Notes: generated by a model not told the origin, from the letters alone. A stretch of DNA of 58,000 bases from Cryptomeria japonica (GCF_030272615.1 NC_081407.1:376772877-376830876); one strand, 5' to 3'; positions 11,115 to 24,904 are shown, counted from the first letter of the stretch. Numbers and translations: made by a program.

Positions 11115-13764
11115 GATTTCATCAAGGAAAATTCTGAAAACATATGTTGAGGTTATTATTTTGAAACATTTTTAACAGAATAGATAAATTCATTAGATTA
11201 AAATCATTGTATTTATTTCCTTTTATCAAAATCCTGGTTGCTAAAAAAAATAGATAGATTATTTAAATAGAGATTTACTTTCTGCAAAAATAAAGTAAAT
11301 AACAGAATTAAATATACTTAGAACAACAACTCTAGAAATTACTTATTTCTATTTATCTGTTTAACTATAGATTTTATTTTCTACTCATAACAAATGACAA
11401 AATTTAATAATTCTTACAGTTACTATATAAATGACATAATTTAATAAATTTAATAGCAACTAGATAAATGAGTTGATATTTAAATTAAACCTTAGAGGTA
11501 TGCATAGGAAATAACCAATTCCTTTTATTTTCAGAATTCACATGCAAAATAGACTTCATTTCCAAACTAATTTGCATACTACTAACAGCAACTACAGGGA
11601 ACTTAATCCAAGATAAATGTATTTCTTTTGCAACAAAATAATTTCATTTATTTAAAGTATGTTTAAAATACATTATAGCCATCAATACAAATGGGATCTC
11701 TCATTTCTTTTCTGCAACATAGCATACTAAAATATTACAACTCTTTAAAACGTATTTCAAGGACACTACCGTCACTTTACAAATGGGTCTCTCATTTCTA
11801 ATAAATGAGGACTTTTCAAAATAATAATTATATTTACAAATATTTTACTGCAACAAATAACTCCAGCAAACTTCCACTTGTCCTATTCTTTTCTTCTGAC
11901 AACCTACATTTTAATCAAAGCTATGACCATAGAGTGCTCACCTCCCAGCCTAGGCTAATTAGTAGCCACCCCCAAGCTTGGAGAACCAAGCCCTAGACAG
12001 GTTACACACATGCAAACACAACAACCAAGGGAAAACAAATCTCAAACACATTCCCAACCTAGGACTACACTACACCACACATTGTGATGTCTTTTCAAGG
12101 GTGGTAGTGGACCAAGTACCCTGAGGAGACTACAAGTATGGTAAAACACAAGCCACCTCATGGAAAACCAAATACATCATAAGTATAACAACCCCACATC
12201 CTTATGCTCCCCAAGGCATTCATGCCTTATTTCCCTCCTTATGACCCCAAAATGCATAAACAAGCCATGTAGCAAGAGTCACATAAATATCCCTTGTGAT
12301 CACTCTCATAACGAGAGCCTCTCACTCAAGGGCTGTCAAACTTCTACCACCCATAAGACCCTCCTCTCTCCCAAGAGTAGGAGGCCTTGGTTACTCCCAA
12401 AGCACATGAATTATGAAAAAACATTACAAGAAAGCACATGAAATATGAAAAAACATTAAAAGAAAGTTAAACCAACCTTCAAATTCTTGTCTCCAAAAAT
12501 GGAGAGTGGGTGATTTCCCTCAAAATCTCCCATTCTTGCCTAAAAAAACCTCAGTGAGTGTTCTCACAGGTTTCTAAAACTGAAAAAGGAAAAGTCAGAA
12601 AAAAGATAAAAAGGGATGTCTCATCAAAAAGGAAAGTTAACAACTTAGATGATGCTTCTAATTTTTTTTCAATTTTCGCTCAATTTAAGAAACCCACTTT
12701 TTAGGGTGTCTAAATGGTCACATGGGAGTTGAAACATGCCTAAAATTACTCCTAACCCTTAGGTATACCTTATGGGCTTTAGGAAACACTCTTAAATTAC
12801 CCCTAGGTGTCCATTAAACCCCTTTTAAACCCCTATGAAGTTAATTTTCGGGTCAAACTTAAGTTGACCACTCCAAAGATTCTCTTCCCAAGGCAATTAT
12901 GAAATCACATTAAATTAATTGAAAAAGCTATGGTTAAACAACTCCCTCCAAGAGACAATTTAAAAAAAAAAAACCAAAACATAAATCAACATGTGTCAAG
13001 TGACACAATATATTTATTTTACAAAATTATGCATGAAATCTTGTCTCTTGTTGCATTTACACAGATAAATAAATTCAATCTAACACACATGCAACATCCA
13101 CTTTTAAAAATAAAATACTATACAAACGGGGTGTTGTCTCTCCAAATAGACAAACCCTAGTTTTACGTACGTACATAGGCCTAGGTTTGGTTCTCCATAA
13201 TATTTCCATTGTCACATGGATAATTTTCCCTGCGCATCTCAATTACACATTAGTACTTCCCAATAACTTCATATAACATTTAAACACATGAATAAGAATA
13301 CACGTCAAACACTCTGCATACCATATACATTTAAACAAATCAATACATCTTACATCCAAATAAATCCACATACGCAGTTATCATAATCCTCATAATTTTA
13401 AATCCATACATAAAACATACATCCTATTTCTATCATCATAGTGAAGTCCTGCAAATCCAATAATGACATATATCACCTCAAAGTAATCCAATCTGGAATC
13501 ATATAGAGTTCTATATCATAATGCATATAAATGAAGCATCAACATACATCAATGTTATCCAAATCCTGGAATCTTATAAGTTCTAAATGCATAATGCATA
13601 AAAATGTACACCTCAAGGTGAAATGATTCTGTAACCTAGTTCAATTATTTTTCTCACCAATCTATCTGTCTAACATAGCCCATCCTATTGAGTTATAGCA
13701 TTTATTAGTAGGGTCAAACATGGTGAACTAAGTTAGTCAAAGCTTGGTTGGGGAGGGCCTTACA
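9848..13764 (-). repeat. 3' LTR of the LARD-like element (3,917 bp)
   Basis: Closely matches 17845-22022. Sampled blocks differ at roughly 3-6% of sites, mostly C/T or G/A. It contains a (TA)n run at 10373-10466, a (TG)n run near 10950-10980, a GC-rich minisatellite at about 10670-10850, and AT-rich sequence with no gene. Compared with the other LTR it lacks about 200 bp near 12400-12480. Open frames inside it come from the minisatellite and are not credible genes. Confidence 0.85.
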
Positions 13765-13776
13765 TCCTCCTCCCCT
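13765..13776 (-). other. Polypurine tract of the LARD-like element
   Basis: On the minus strand this reads AGGGGAGGAGGA and directly abuts the LTR start TGTAAGG, as needed to prime plus-strand synthesis. Confidence 0.8.
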
Positions 13777-16700
13777 AGAGTTTGACTTACTCCTAGAAGT
13801 CGCATGAGTAGATTTACGAAGTACGAACATAACATTTCCCACAATTTCAATAAGTTACTCAAAATCTTATCTTGCCTACTAGAAAGGTGAAATACCCAAA
13901 TCAACTTATTATTGTAATTAACTTACTATCTTCACAAGGTTAAATTCTTAGTATTTTTGTTACATTTCCCTTTGATCCCAGGTAGATGTTTACCAGTACT
14001 ATCCTTCAACAATGTTCATTAATGCGCCATCCAAATCATATCAATAACACACATCAACTCCCACAATCAAGGTAACACATGATAGTTTACTTATTAATTT
14101 CTAGGAGTCATACTTATTAAGGGTTTGTGTAAAACATGTTTATCCCACCACAATTGTCATCCATCCTTGCCTCTATGAGGATTGACATCACAGTTTACCA
14201 AAATGAATCTACTTATTCTACATCAAGGCACCTCATTAGGGTGTTAATAAAATATTTTCTAAACCATCCTAGGTGCATAATTTCTTCCAACTTTCTTAGG
14301 TATTAAGGCACAATCAAATTTAGGTTCTTCAAATCTACCCTTATATAGGGTAGTTTTCTACCGCTAGGGATTAAAATGTTTTTATATTTCTAGGCTCCAA
14401 GGTTTAAGTTTCATAGGGTACATTATTCGCAATTTCCAAACATTAAGGTACATAACAATCCCATTCCAAGGGAGTGATGGAAATTATTAATACTTATTTT
14501 AGACATCATCCACGCAATCATCTCCATACATATGCCAAATTTACTAGTCGACAATCATCATTTTCGCAATTCATTACGTCTAGGTCACACTATTTTTATA
14601 AATCTTTCTCTTCCAGATTACTTGCAATTAATTTTACTTAGGAGGATATTCCTTCCTTTTTCTTAATTTGATAAAATATATTCTTTGTTAATTCTTTGTG
14701 CGTAATTTCACTCCTTTCGGTATTCTCCCTTGACACACTATCAGTGGTTCAACGAACATGATAGACATTACACAAATCACATCACTAGGGCTAGCTATAT
14801 CAACCATCAAAATGACCACTTGACACCTAAAAAGGTCAAAATAAGATTTACTTTTACCAAGTCCCTTCAAAAGAAGAAAAAAATGCTAGCAATTGAAAGA
14901 TATTAAAACTAGAAACATGGCCAATGCCATAGTTCCAATAAAAAGAAACATAAATTTAGTGGTCCTCTCTTCATAGAAATAAATAAATAAAATAAAATAA
15001 ATAGAAGAAAGTACCAGCCCCTAGGTCACAATATACTTTTCAAAGGAAGTTGAAAATACCGACGAATCAAAAATTGAAACAAGATGACCATACTGGGCAT
15101 ACCCTAGGGAGTAACCGCAACACATCACTTAAGATCACACGTCCTGAGTGTGTTAGGAAGTGATTATTAGACTCTTAAGGTTCTTAGATTCTTTATAATC
15201 CTTTATTGATTTATGAAATAAATTCTTATACACAAGAGATCACATTCATTTTTATAAATCATGTTCCATTTTAAGCTTTACGCACTTACTATTCCAAGCA
15301 ACACTTTTCGATATAATCCACTATCTATTAAGGGTTATTAACATCCTTAATTATATTCTAACAGGTGATTGCACTAACTCTACCATTCTCCATCCATTCC
15401 TCTTGCACTAATTTTTTTTTTTGACACTTAATTATATGCAATCTATGCTTAATTAGAGGTTAAAGCTTAACAAGCTAATCCAACGAAACCTTAGGTCTCG
15501 ACAAAACTCCTCGGTGATAGGATTAAGAAAATTACTAACATAACAAATACGATAACTCCTATTATCAAGCGGATTGAATAAATTTTATAAGGGCAATAAT
15601 AATTTCACTCAAAAGTCCCTTTTTATTATAGTTGCGTTTAATAGTACTCAATTATAACATCTTCTACTAAATAGACATTTATATAGTTACTTGGTTCAGT
15701 ATCAATTATCTAATAACTATCTAGTTTCCTCCTTCCTGTTAATACATCCCTCCTTAATAACTTAATTTAATATGGCTTCTATTAATTATCTTAATATGCT
15801 AAACCTTGATTCACTGTTACGTTGTAGCTCAAGCATCATCACTTTCATGTCTTACACACACAGTTGATAGTTCGGTACAAAATTGACACTTGTTTACCTA
15901 CAACAACTTAGGTTCTATATAATGTAATCATATAATTTTACTAGGAATATCATTTGGTTTCTTAGCACCTTATGCTAGCCCCTTATATTTTCACCTCGAA
16001 CATTTAGTTGCCTTCATTAGGTAGGAGCTTGTTGCCAAATTACTAACACTTAAGGTTAAGAGCCATTTGGGGTGGAATTATTGTCAAGTAAGATCGATAA
16101 CGGTTGACAACAATTTCTTCCCACACATTTCAAGACATATTTCAAACAACTCGGAGAGTGGACTTATTCTCTCCTACTTCATTTATGCAACTATGAAGTC
16201 AAGGGGATGTGCACTCGAAAAGTGACCAACACACATCCTTTTAATTTAAAATTTAGTAAAAGGGAAATTATCTCATCTCATATTACTTATTTATATTTAC
16301 TTCCAGCCCATTTTCGGCATGTCACAACTTATGATTTCCTTGAATCCATGAAAACACCTTATCATCATTATATTTTGTTACCTAATTACAGTATAACTTA
16401 AAAGTGTCCAATGATTACTAATGTCTTAAGATCCAAAATTTTCCAAGTTCTCCCTTGGCTAACCACAAAATTTGGCTCACTAATTCACATAAAATCTTTT
16501 ATACTACCAACTAATTCACATTAAAACTTTGGTATTATATTGTTGTTATACTATCTTTCCATAAGCCATTTCCATCTGCTTGTTGCTTCATCCATACTTA
16601 ATGTTTTTGCATACTTCTACATTTGAGTGCCATAATGCAAAACTTCTTCAATTGTGCCTAGTGGCTAAATTGTGTTACATACTGTCTTGTACCTAGCGAG

Positions 16701-17820
16701 TAACCATGATTGGGTTGCACTTCTCTCCTTAGTTTTCTGAACAAATATTAGTTACACATTCCTAGATTATAGGATCCTAATACTTTTACACTCCTTGCAC
16801 ATCAATGGGGATTTTTGTACGATTTCCAAATCAACTCTACTCTTTCTTCCATTATTTAATTTCTCCAAGATTATCTTCTCATAAATGAACTAGTTGAGGT
16901 TTTACTTGCTTGTTTCCCCAATTATATATCCACGGATGAACTTAGGGTTTATTGTAATTACATGGTTTAACCCAAGAAGTTCATGCCTCCTTTCTCCTTA
17001 TTTAACTCATCTATAGCATTACTAGGGTTTTTTGATTATGGAGTTTTCCATTCATCATTTTAGTTCTAATCTTCAAGGTTATCCAACTCTAGCTTCACTG
17101 TATTGCTACAAACAGTGTCTAACAAATGCTCTTAATAAGAAATCTAGCATAACCACATTCTTTAAGGTACATAGTCATTAGGATAGGTTAATGCTTTTAT
17201 TTGAGATTTACAAGAGTTCCTCTTAACTCTTCTTCATTGTGGTCTCAAATGGCGATCATGGTCCTCGAACCACCAAAATTTTCGCATAGCTAAAAAAAAA
17301 AATTAACTTGAGTTTTTGCTATCTCAATTATCTTGTTTATTGCCTTTATCTTAAGTCTAACTATCTTGTTTGACTTGCCATTGTCATGAACATATCTTGA
17401 TGGATGGCATTCTTTTAGTTGCCATCAAATGTATCTTATTGAAGAATCAACTCCTCCTACTTGATTTGATTAGGGTAATTATTGCATTTAGGTTCCAATT
17501 GAATGGTACCCCATAAGTACTAAAGAGCTAAACTCCGTGATTAAACATCGAAAATACTTCATATAAATAAACAATTGAAAATTTCGTAGCCTTTGGGGTT
17601 CTATTTAAGTCATAAATATTATGACTAATAAGTTTCAATTTTAGGTCTTACAGTGATCCTTGGAATCCCCTTGAATTGATATATGTTGGTCTGTTGATTT
17701 AAAAGAATTTTCACTTATGTTTCACTTTGTTATTTCGCAAGTTTTCACCTAGGTGTTATACTTCAAGCCATAGTTTGGTTTCAACTAAGTTAAGAATGTG
17801 GCCCATGTTCACCAGTGTTT
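13777..17820 (-). other. Non-coding interior of the LARD-like element
   Basis: About 4 kb of AT-rich sequence with dense stops in all frames. I looked for copia and gypsy RT, RNase H and integrase motifs and for zinc knuckles and saw none. It may instead hold conserved RNA packaging and folding signals, as proposed for LARDs, but nothing in a single copy proves that. Confidence 0.6.
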
Positions 17821-17841
17821 GAACCTAGGGCTCTGATACCA
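17821..17841 (-). other. Primer binding site, tRNA-iMet type
   Basis: The minus strand reads TGGTATCAGAGC followed by CCTAGGTTC, separated from the 5' LTR by three A/T bases. TGGTATCAGAGC is the standard plant initiator-Met tRNA primer site. It fixes the orientation of the element and marks 17845-22022 as the 5' LTR. Confidence 0.9.
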
Positions 17842-17844
17842 AAA

Positions 17845-18365
17845 TGTCATGGCCAAACTTTTGGGCACGAACGGGATAATATTTTTTTTTAAATCACAAC
17901 TATAAAACATTAAAATGCTAATATTAAATGCACTAACAAGTTTTCGTCTTAACTACGTTTAGAGTTAACTCTAGTCATTAACTTAAGTAAGCGAAAAATA
18001 AATTTAATTAAATGCGGAATATTAATTCTCCAAAGAAATTATTATTATCTCAATGATTTTAAATCACTTAATTAAAATTCTCTACAAATGTTTGGCGAAG
18101 GTATTATTAATCGTCAGTAATCAATAAATGCTTTAAGGGACTGATTATATTAGTCTTAGCACTTTGTTTATAAATGTCTATATTTTCGTTTTATTCATTA
18201 ATTGAAATGTGTTTAAATTAAATCGACAAAAACGTCATTTAATTTTCATAATGAATATTGTCCTATAAAGTTTAAATATTTCTCATAACCAAAATAGTTT
18301 TACCCAATTTATTATAAAGTTTATAATAGTTTAAACTCCATAAATATTTAATTTAAAACATCTCA

Positions 18366-18405
<40 letters not shown>

Positions 18406-18462
18406 AACCATACTCATAAATAAAAGTAAACTTCTACAAATTTTACCAACTTTATATTCATA

Positions 18463-18536
<74 letters not shown>

Positions 18537-19064
18537 TGTTTTAACCATGCAAACCCTAAACCTTTATTTACTATAAAAATATGCCCCCTCATTCCTTTTT
18601 TTTTTCATTCTTTATTATCTTTCCACATTTTACCCTAGCCCTAACCGAGCTAGGGTTTTATTCTTTTTTTTTGTTTGTGCAGGGCCGAATACTGTTGAGC
18701 GGTGACCATGGCCAAACTCGGTGAAGGGGAGGAGAGGCGGAGGTTGGGAGGTTGACAACGATGGGTACCGCTTACTGTGGAAACCATAGTGGCAGCGACC
18801 ACTGTGGTTTCCCACAATGGTGGCCCTCGGGCTGTCCATTGTGGACGCCCACAGTGGCAGTGACCACTGTGGTCACCCATAGTGGTGGCCCTCGGGCCGT
18901 CCACTGTGGTCACCCATAGTGGGGGTCGGCCGCACCGACCACTATGTTAAATACAGTGGTTGCTCGGCCCTGGTTCTACCAAAAACCCTTTAATTGCCAT
19001 TTTTTTTAAACAGGTTTTAAAAAAGAAAAAATTGGTTTATTTAAAATGTATTAAAATATAAATA

Positions 19065-19095
<31 letters not shown>

Positions 19096-22022
19096 GTATT
19101 ATACAAATATGTATATATATGGTTTTTTTTTTAAAGAGTTCATTTAATCATATATATTTGCATATATATATATATATATATATATATTGCATCAAGGAAA
19201 ATTCTGAAAACATATGTTGAGGTTATTATTTTGAAACATTTTTAATAGAATAGATAAATTCATCAGATTAAAATCATTGTATTTATTTCTTTTTATCAAA
19301 ATCTTGGTTGCTAAAAAAAAAAGATAGATTATTTAAATAGAGATTTACTTTCAGCAAAAATAAAGTAAATAACAGAATTAAATATACTTAGAACAACAAC
19401 TCTAGAAATTACTTATTTCTATTTATCTGTTTAACTATAGATTTTATTTTCTACTCATAACAAATGACAAAATTTAATAATTCTTACAGCTACTATATAA
19501 ATGACATAATTTAATAAATTTAACAGCAACTAGATAAATGAGTCGATATTTAAATTAAACCTTAGAGGTATGTATAGGAAATATCTGATTCCTTTTATTT
19601 TCAGAATTCACATGCAAAATAGACTTTCATTTCTAAACTAACATGCATACTACTAATAGCAACTACAGGGAACTTAATCCAAGATAAATGTATTTCTTTT
19701 GCAACAAAATAATTTCATTTATTTAGAGTACGTTTAAAATACATTATAGCCATCAATACAAATGGGATCTCTCATTTCTTTTCTGAAACATAGCATACTA
19801 AAATATTACAACTCTTTAAAACGTATTTCAAAGACATTGTTGTCACTTTACAAATGGGTCTCTCATTTCTAATAAATGAGGACTTTTCAAAATAATAATT
19901 ATATTTACAAATATTTTTCTGCAACGAATAACTCCAGCAAACTTCCACTTGTCCTATTCTTTGCTTCCGACAACTTGCATTTTAATCAAAGCTATGATAA
20001 TGGAGTGCTCACCTCCCAGCCTAGGCTAACTAGTAGCCACCCCCAAGCTTGGAAAACCAAGCTCTAGACAAGTTACACACATGCAAACACAACAACCAAG
20101 GGAAAACAAATCACAAACACGTTCCCAACCCAAGAGTACACTACACCACACATTGTGATGTCTTTTCAAGGGTGGTAGTGGACCAAGTACCCTGAGGAGA
20201 CTGCAAGTATGGTAGAACACAAGCCACCTCATGGCAAAACCAAATACATCATAAGTATAACAACCCCGCATCCTTATGCCCCCCAAGGCATTCATGCCTT
20301 ATTTCCCTCCTGATGACCCCCAAATGCATAAACAAGTCATGCAACAAGGGTCACATAAATATCCCTTGTGATCACTCTCATAACGAGAGCCTTTCACTCG
20401 AGAGCTATCAAACTTCTATCACCCACAAGACCCTCCTCTCTCCCAAGAGTAGGAGGCCTTGGTTACTCCCAAAGCACATGAAATACATACAATAAGTAAA
20501 ACAAACAACACAAATAATTTTCCAAGGAAAACATACAAGAAACTAGCCTTTTAACACAAGCAATTCTTTTCTACATAACATTCAATATGAAAAAACATTA
20601 CAAGAAAGTTAAACCAACCTTCAAACTGCCCAAAGGTATGCTAGATTAGTTGAGGAAGAGCAGCCCAAATCCACAATCCCTTGCTTCTCTACACTTAGCC
20701 CAAATTCCTAAAACCAAATCTATCTTTTTTTAAAAAAATTCTTGTCTCCAAAAATGGAGAGTGGGTGATTTCCTATAAAATCTCCCATTCTTGCCTAAAA
20801 AAACCTCAGTGAGAGTTCTCACAGGTTTCTAAAACTAAAAAAGGAAAAGTCAAAAAAAAGATCAAAAGGGATCTCTCATCAAAAAGGAAAGTTAACAACT
20901 TAGATGATGCTTCTAATTTTTTTCAATTTTCGCTCAACTTAGGAAACCCACTTTTTAGGGTGTCTAAATGGTCACATGGGAGTTGAAACATGCCTAAAAT
21001 TACTCCTAACCCTTAGGTATACCTTATGGGCTTTAGGAAACACTCTTAAATTACCCCTAGGTGTCCATTAAACCCCTTTTAAACCCCGCTGAAGTTAATT
21101 TTCGGGTCAAACTTAAGTTGACCACCCCAAATATTCTCTTCCCAAGGCAATTATGGAATCACATTAAATTAATTGAAAAAGCTATGGTTAAACAACTCCC
21201 TCCAAGAAACAATTAAAAAAAAAAAAACCAAAACATAAATCAACGCATGTGTCAAGTGACACAATAAAAATACTTTTACAAAATTATGCATGAAATCTTG
21301 TCTCTTGTTGGATTTACACAAATAAATAAATTCAATCTAACACACATGCAACATCCACTTTTACAAATAAAATACTATACAAACGGGGTGTTGTCTCTCC
21401 AAATAGACAAACCTTGGTTTTACGTATGTACATAGGTCTAGGTTTGGTTCTCCATAATATTTCCATGGTCACATGGATAATTTTCCCTGCGCATGTCAAT
21501 TACACATTAGTACTTCCAAATAACTTCATATAACATTTAAACACATGAATAAGAATACACGTCAAACACTTTGCATACCATATACATTTAAACAAAACAA
21601 TACATCTTACATCCAAATAAATCTACATATGCAGTTATCATAATCCTCGTAATTTTAAATCCATACATAAAACATACATCCTATTTCTATCATCATAGTG
21701 AAGTCCTGCAAATCCAATAATGACATATATCACCTCAAAGTAATCCTATTATGGAATCATATACAGTTCTATATCATAATGCATATAAATGAAGCATCAA
21801 CATACATCAATGTTATCCAAATCCTGGAATCTTATAAGTTCTAAATGCGTAATGCATAAAAATGTACACCTCAAGGTGAAATGATTCTGTAACTTGTTTC
21901 AATTACTTTTCTCACCAATCTATCTATCTAACATAGCCCATCCTATTGAATTATAGCATTTATTAGTAGGGTCAAACATGGTCAACTAAGTTAGTCAAAG
22001 CTTGGTTGGGGAGGGCCTTACA
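17845..22022 (-). repeat. 5' LTR of the LARD-like element (4,178 bp)
   Basis: Copy of 9848-13764 with extra sequence: a (TG)n block at about 18379-18405 before the (TA)n run at 18468-18534, a longer GC-rich minisatellite at about 18760-18965, and about 200 bp around 20480-20740 missing from the other copy. Both ends are intact and the LTR is followed by the AAATA duplication. Confidence 0.85.
18760..18965. repeat. GC-rich minisatellite with CCACTGTGG words
   Basis: Within very AT-rich LTR sequence there is a GC-rich island built from repeats of about 30 bp containing CCACTGTGG or CCACAGTGG and GCCCTCGGGCC, both near-palindromes. The same island, with fewer units, is at about 10670-10850 in the other LTR, so unit number has changed since insertion. 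Open frames across it are incidental. Confidence 0.7.
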
Positions 22023-24084
22023 AAATAATACTAAAACTCATGCACTAAAGGGGGGAAATTAATTTTTGAATTTTGAAATCTAAGTTGAATAATGCAAAGT
22101 TCTAGAAAGAAATGATGCAATCTCCTAAGAGATTGAAAATGAAAATTATCCACAACAAACTGAATTTTAAAATTAGTGCCTAATGAATATAACCTCTTAA
22201 TTTGAAAAGTGAAATTTGAAAGGAGGGAAAATTTAAATTTAAAAATAAGGGTTGTCAAAAACTAACCTCTTAATTTTGAAATTTTGGAATTAATTTTAAA
22301 ATTAGGGTGTATGTAATTAACCACTTAATTTTAAAATTTAAATTGAAAATTGAAATATTAAATTTAGATTTGATTTCGACCTTAGGGTGACCTAAAATCA
22401 ATAAAATTTCACAAATATCTGGATTTGAACAATAAAATATAGTCAAAATAGGCTCCTGAAATTTTGAGAAAAAGTTCGGGACCAGGTAGCCCCCTCTTGA
22501 TTTGACCAAATTTTTGCCAAATTTTCGGGGAAGCTAGATATTGTGATTTTAATGCGAATTCTAGAAGGATATGGAAATTGGAGCTGTCTAGATATGCGAA
22601 ATCAAGCCTTGAAGGTCCAAATAGGACATACTTAGGATATGTAATGAGATGATTTGTTGAAGGAAGGAAGCAGAAAAGGGCACGCTTAAGGTTAAGGGCC
22701 AACTTTTATGAGCTTTATATTTAATAAAATTGATTAAATGCTTAAATTAAAATTGAAAATTGCACAACATTAATTTAAATTAAAAAATGAGGGTTTGTTG
22801 CATAAACCGCTTAATTTTAAAAATTTAAATTTTGATAATTTGAATGTTGTAAGGTGGGAATGTGAATTTTGAATTTGAAGAAATAACCCAAATCTGAAAA
22901 TTAATTCAACATCAACACAATCCACAAGTTCAATTTTAAAATTAAAAACTAGGGTTTTTTTATTTAACCACTTAATTTTTGAAATTTTGTTGAAAATTGA
23001 ACATTTAAATAAAAACTTGAATTGTAAAAATTAGAGTTCTTAGATCTGAAACAATTAATCCAATTTAGACAAATCACAAGATCAAATTTGAATCTAAAAA
23101 TTAGGGTTTTTTTTTGTGAATTTAACCTTTAAATTTTTTAAAATCGCAAGAAAATTAAACTTGTAATTGAAAATTTGAATTGTAAAATGCATAACACTCA
23201 GATTTTAATATGAAAATCAAAAGTAAGGATAATTCACGTCATGTTCACCAAAATGTAAAGTGGAAAATTTTGAGCTTAGCAAATTCACCACATGGAATGG
23301 AGAAATTGCTAAGTCAATTTTCACTTGGAGGACATTACATTAAAAAGAGGGGAAAATCCACTAGATTCGATCACTAATTTGAGAAGGACTAAATACTAAG
23401 TAGCTTGGTTGAATGTGGAATGTGTTTGATGCTCTTTTGTAAGTTGACTAGTTGAATTAAGATTGAATGCAAGGAATGAAGCCAAATATGAGGAAACAAT
23501 GAGTTGTAAAGTCAAGATTTTTTTGTGCACCTAAATCTGAGAAGTATGAGATGATTCAAAGCTACTCTGTGAAAACTGTAAAAAGTAGCAAGGATTGTGT
23601 GCAGGGACCAGGGTGCCCCCTCTTGGTCCTCCAAGATTTTTGATCACTAAAAAGGGTTTTTCCATCTCTATGTCTAAAGTTTATCTCAAGAGTTACAACT
23701 GTGTACCTATTTTTTTACACACAAAAGAAAAGGGAAATGCGTTGGGAATAGGGGCTTGCCTTTAGGTCAAACCCTAGTTTTGGAATTAACTAGGTGGTTG
23801 AAATAATGAAGTTGAAATGACTAAACGTAGAAATCCTCCTCTTTGAAGGGATGTTGAATTGACTAAACATGAAATGATTATAGCTCCTTGTGAAGTTTTT
23901 CTTGTCTCCACATGAAATTAGGACTTCATGAATTATAATGATGATCTCCTCTTCAATGCTTGAAATATTGACTCTATTATTGCTCCAAAGATTGAAGGAA
24001 GACTGAAAATGCTCAATTGCTCTTGAATGCTTGAATGCTTGATCTCTTTGATGCTTCAAGACCTCTTGTGGATGCATGATATCT
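22023..24084. other. AT-rich non-coding stretch, probable retroelement debris
   Basis: No gene is recognisable. The stretch is rich in words such as AATTTTAAAATTTAAATTG and contains two copies of a GGGACCAGG...CCCCCTCTTGG dyad (near 22478 and 23604). A related dyad occurs in a gypsy LTR at about 40848, which suggests this is gypsy LTR or leader sequence. Boundaries could not be set. Confidence 0.35.
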
Positions 24085-24892
24085 TTTTAGGATTCCCACA
24101 AATACTGAGAGGGGAGGGGGGGTGAATCAGTATCTAACCGGTAATAAGATTTTCTTAACTTAAAACATGTAGAGCATATTAATATTGTGTACCAGTAAAC
24201 AGAAAGTAATGCAATAAATAGAAATAAAAACAACCACATGAAAAACAAACCATAACACAATATTTTAACAAGGAAACCCGGTGTGGGAAAAACCTCGGTG
24301 GGATTTGTGACCCACAATATTCACTTATTGGCCAATAAGAGAATATTACTGCTACAAGAGGGACCTGCACATGCAGGAAGGCCAAGTGCCTAGAGCTCAT
24401 TGCTCAATTACAAAATGGGAAGTCTCGCTGACTTACAAAATGGATTATATAAATCCAGTGTCTTGTACTGCTTCAAAATAGCATCTATAATGTCAGATCT
24501 AGTACCGGTTTCTGCTCTGCTTCTTACATAAACCCTTAACCTATAATTCGCATAATAGGTTAGCCTTATTTCGCCTAATTACATTCCTCTATCTATTACC
24601 AAATGTTCTACAATGATCTCTTATATATATGAGTCATTTTACAATGTTGCCAAGTTAGCTTAAAATGATTTTACAATAATAAACAAAATATATTACAACA
24701 AAAATCCTGTCAGCTTCTGTGGCGGTATGCTTGCTTTTACTGTTGGTGCCGATGGTCTGTGTGTCGGTGTAGATTCTAACTTTGTTGGTGCCGATGGATT
24801 GCCTTGCCGATGACATAGTATTGTAAGGTTTCCATCAATGACAAAACCTTTAATCATCTACAATGTCTCATTGGAGTGTACATTTTCCAACA
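24085..24892 (-). repeat. 3' LTR of the pol-less copia-type element (808 bp)
   Basis: On the minus strand it starts TGTTGGAAAATGTACAC next to the polypurine tract and ends with GGGAATCCTAAAAA, where the 5' LTR copy has CCTAACA. A U5 hairpin with arms 24100-24108 and 24127-24135 has one mismatch. Confidence 0.75.
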
Positions 24893-24904
24893 ATCTCTCC
24901 CTTT
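24893..24904 (-). other. Polypurine tract of the pol-less element
   Basis: The minus strand reads AAAGGGAGAGAT, immediately followed by the LTR start TGTTGG. Confidence 0.75.

Larger units (their letters stand above)
9848..22022 (-). mobile_element. Complete LARD-like non-autonomous LTR retroelement (12.2 kb)
   Basis: Two long direct repeats (9848-13764 and 17845-22022) bound a 4,080-bp interior. The pair is flanked by the 5-bp duplication AAATA (9843-9847 and 22023-22027). A primer site and a polypurine tract, both in minus orientation, show that the element points left. LTR ends on the minus strand are TGTAAGGCCC...CATGACA. No gag, protease, RT, RNase H or integrase motif could be found in the interior on either strand, and the longest open frames are about 60 codons. 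Long LTRs with a non-coding interior and intact priming sites define large retrotransposon derivatives (LARDs), which are moved by enzymes supplied in trans. A decayed autonomous element is the alternative. Confidence 0.85.

Noticed and set aside
13765-17844. Hidden pol inside the long-LTR element
   Set aside because: I looked for RT, RNase H, integrase and zinc-knuckle motifs on the minus strand and found none; stops are dense in all frames. A profile search could still detect very old remains.
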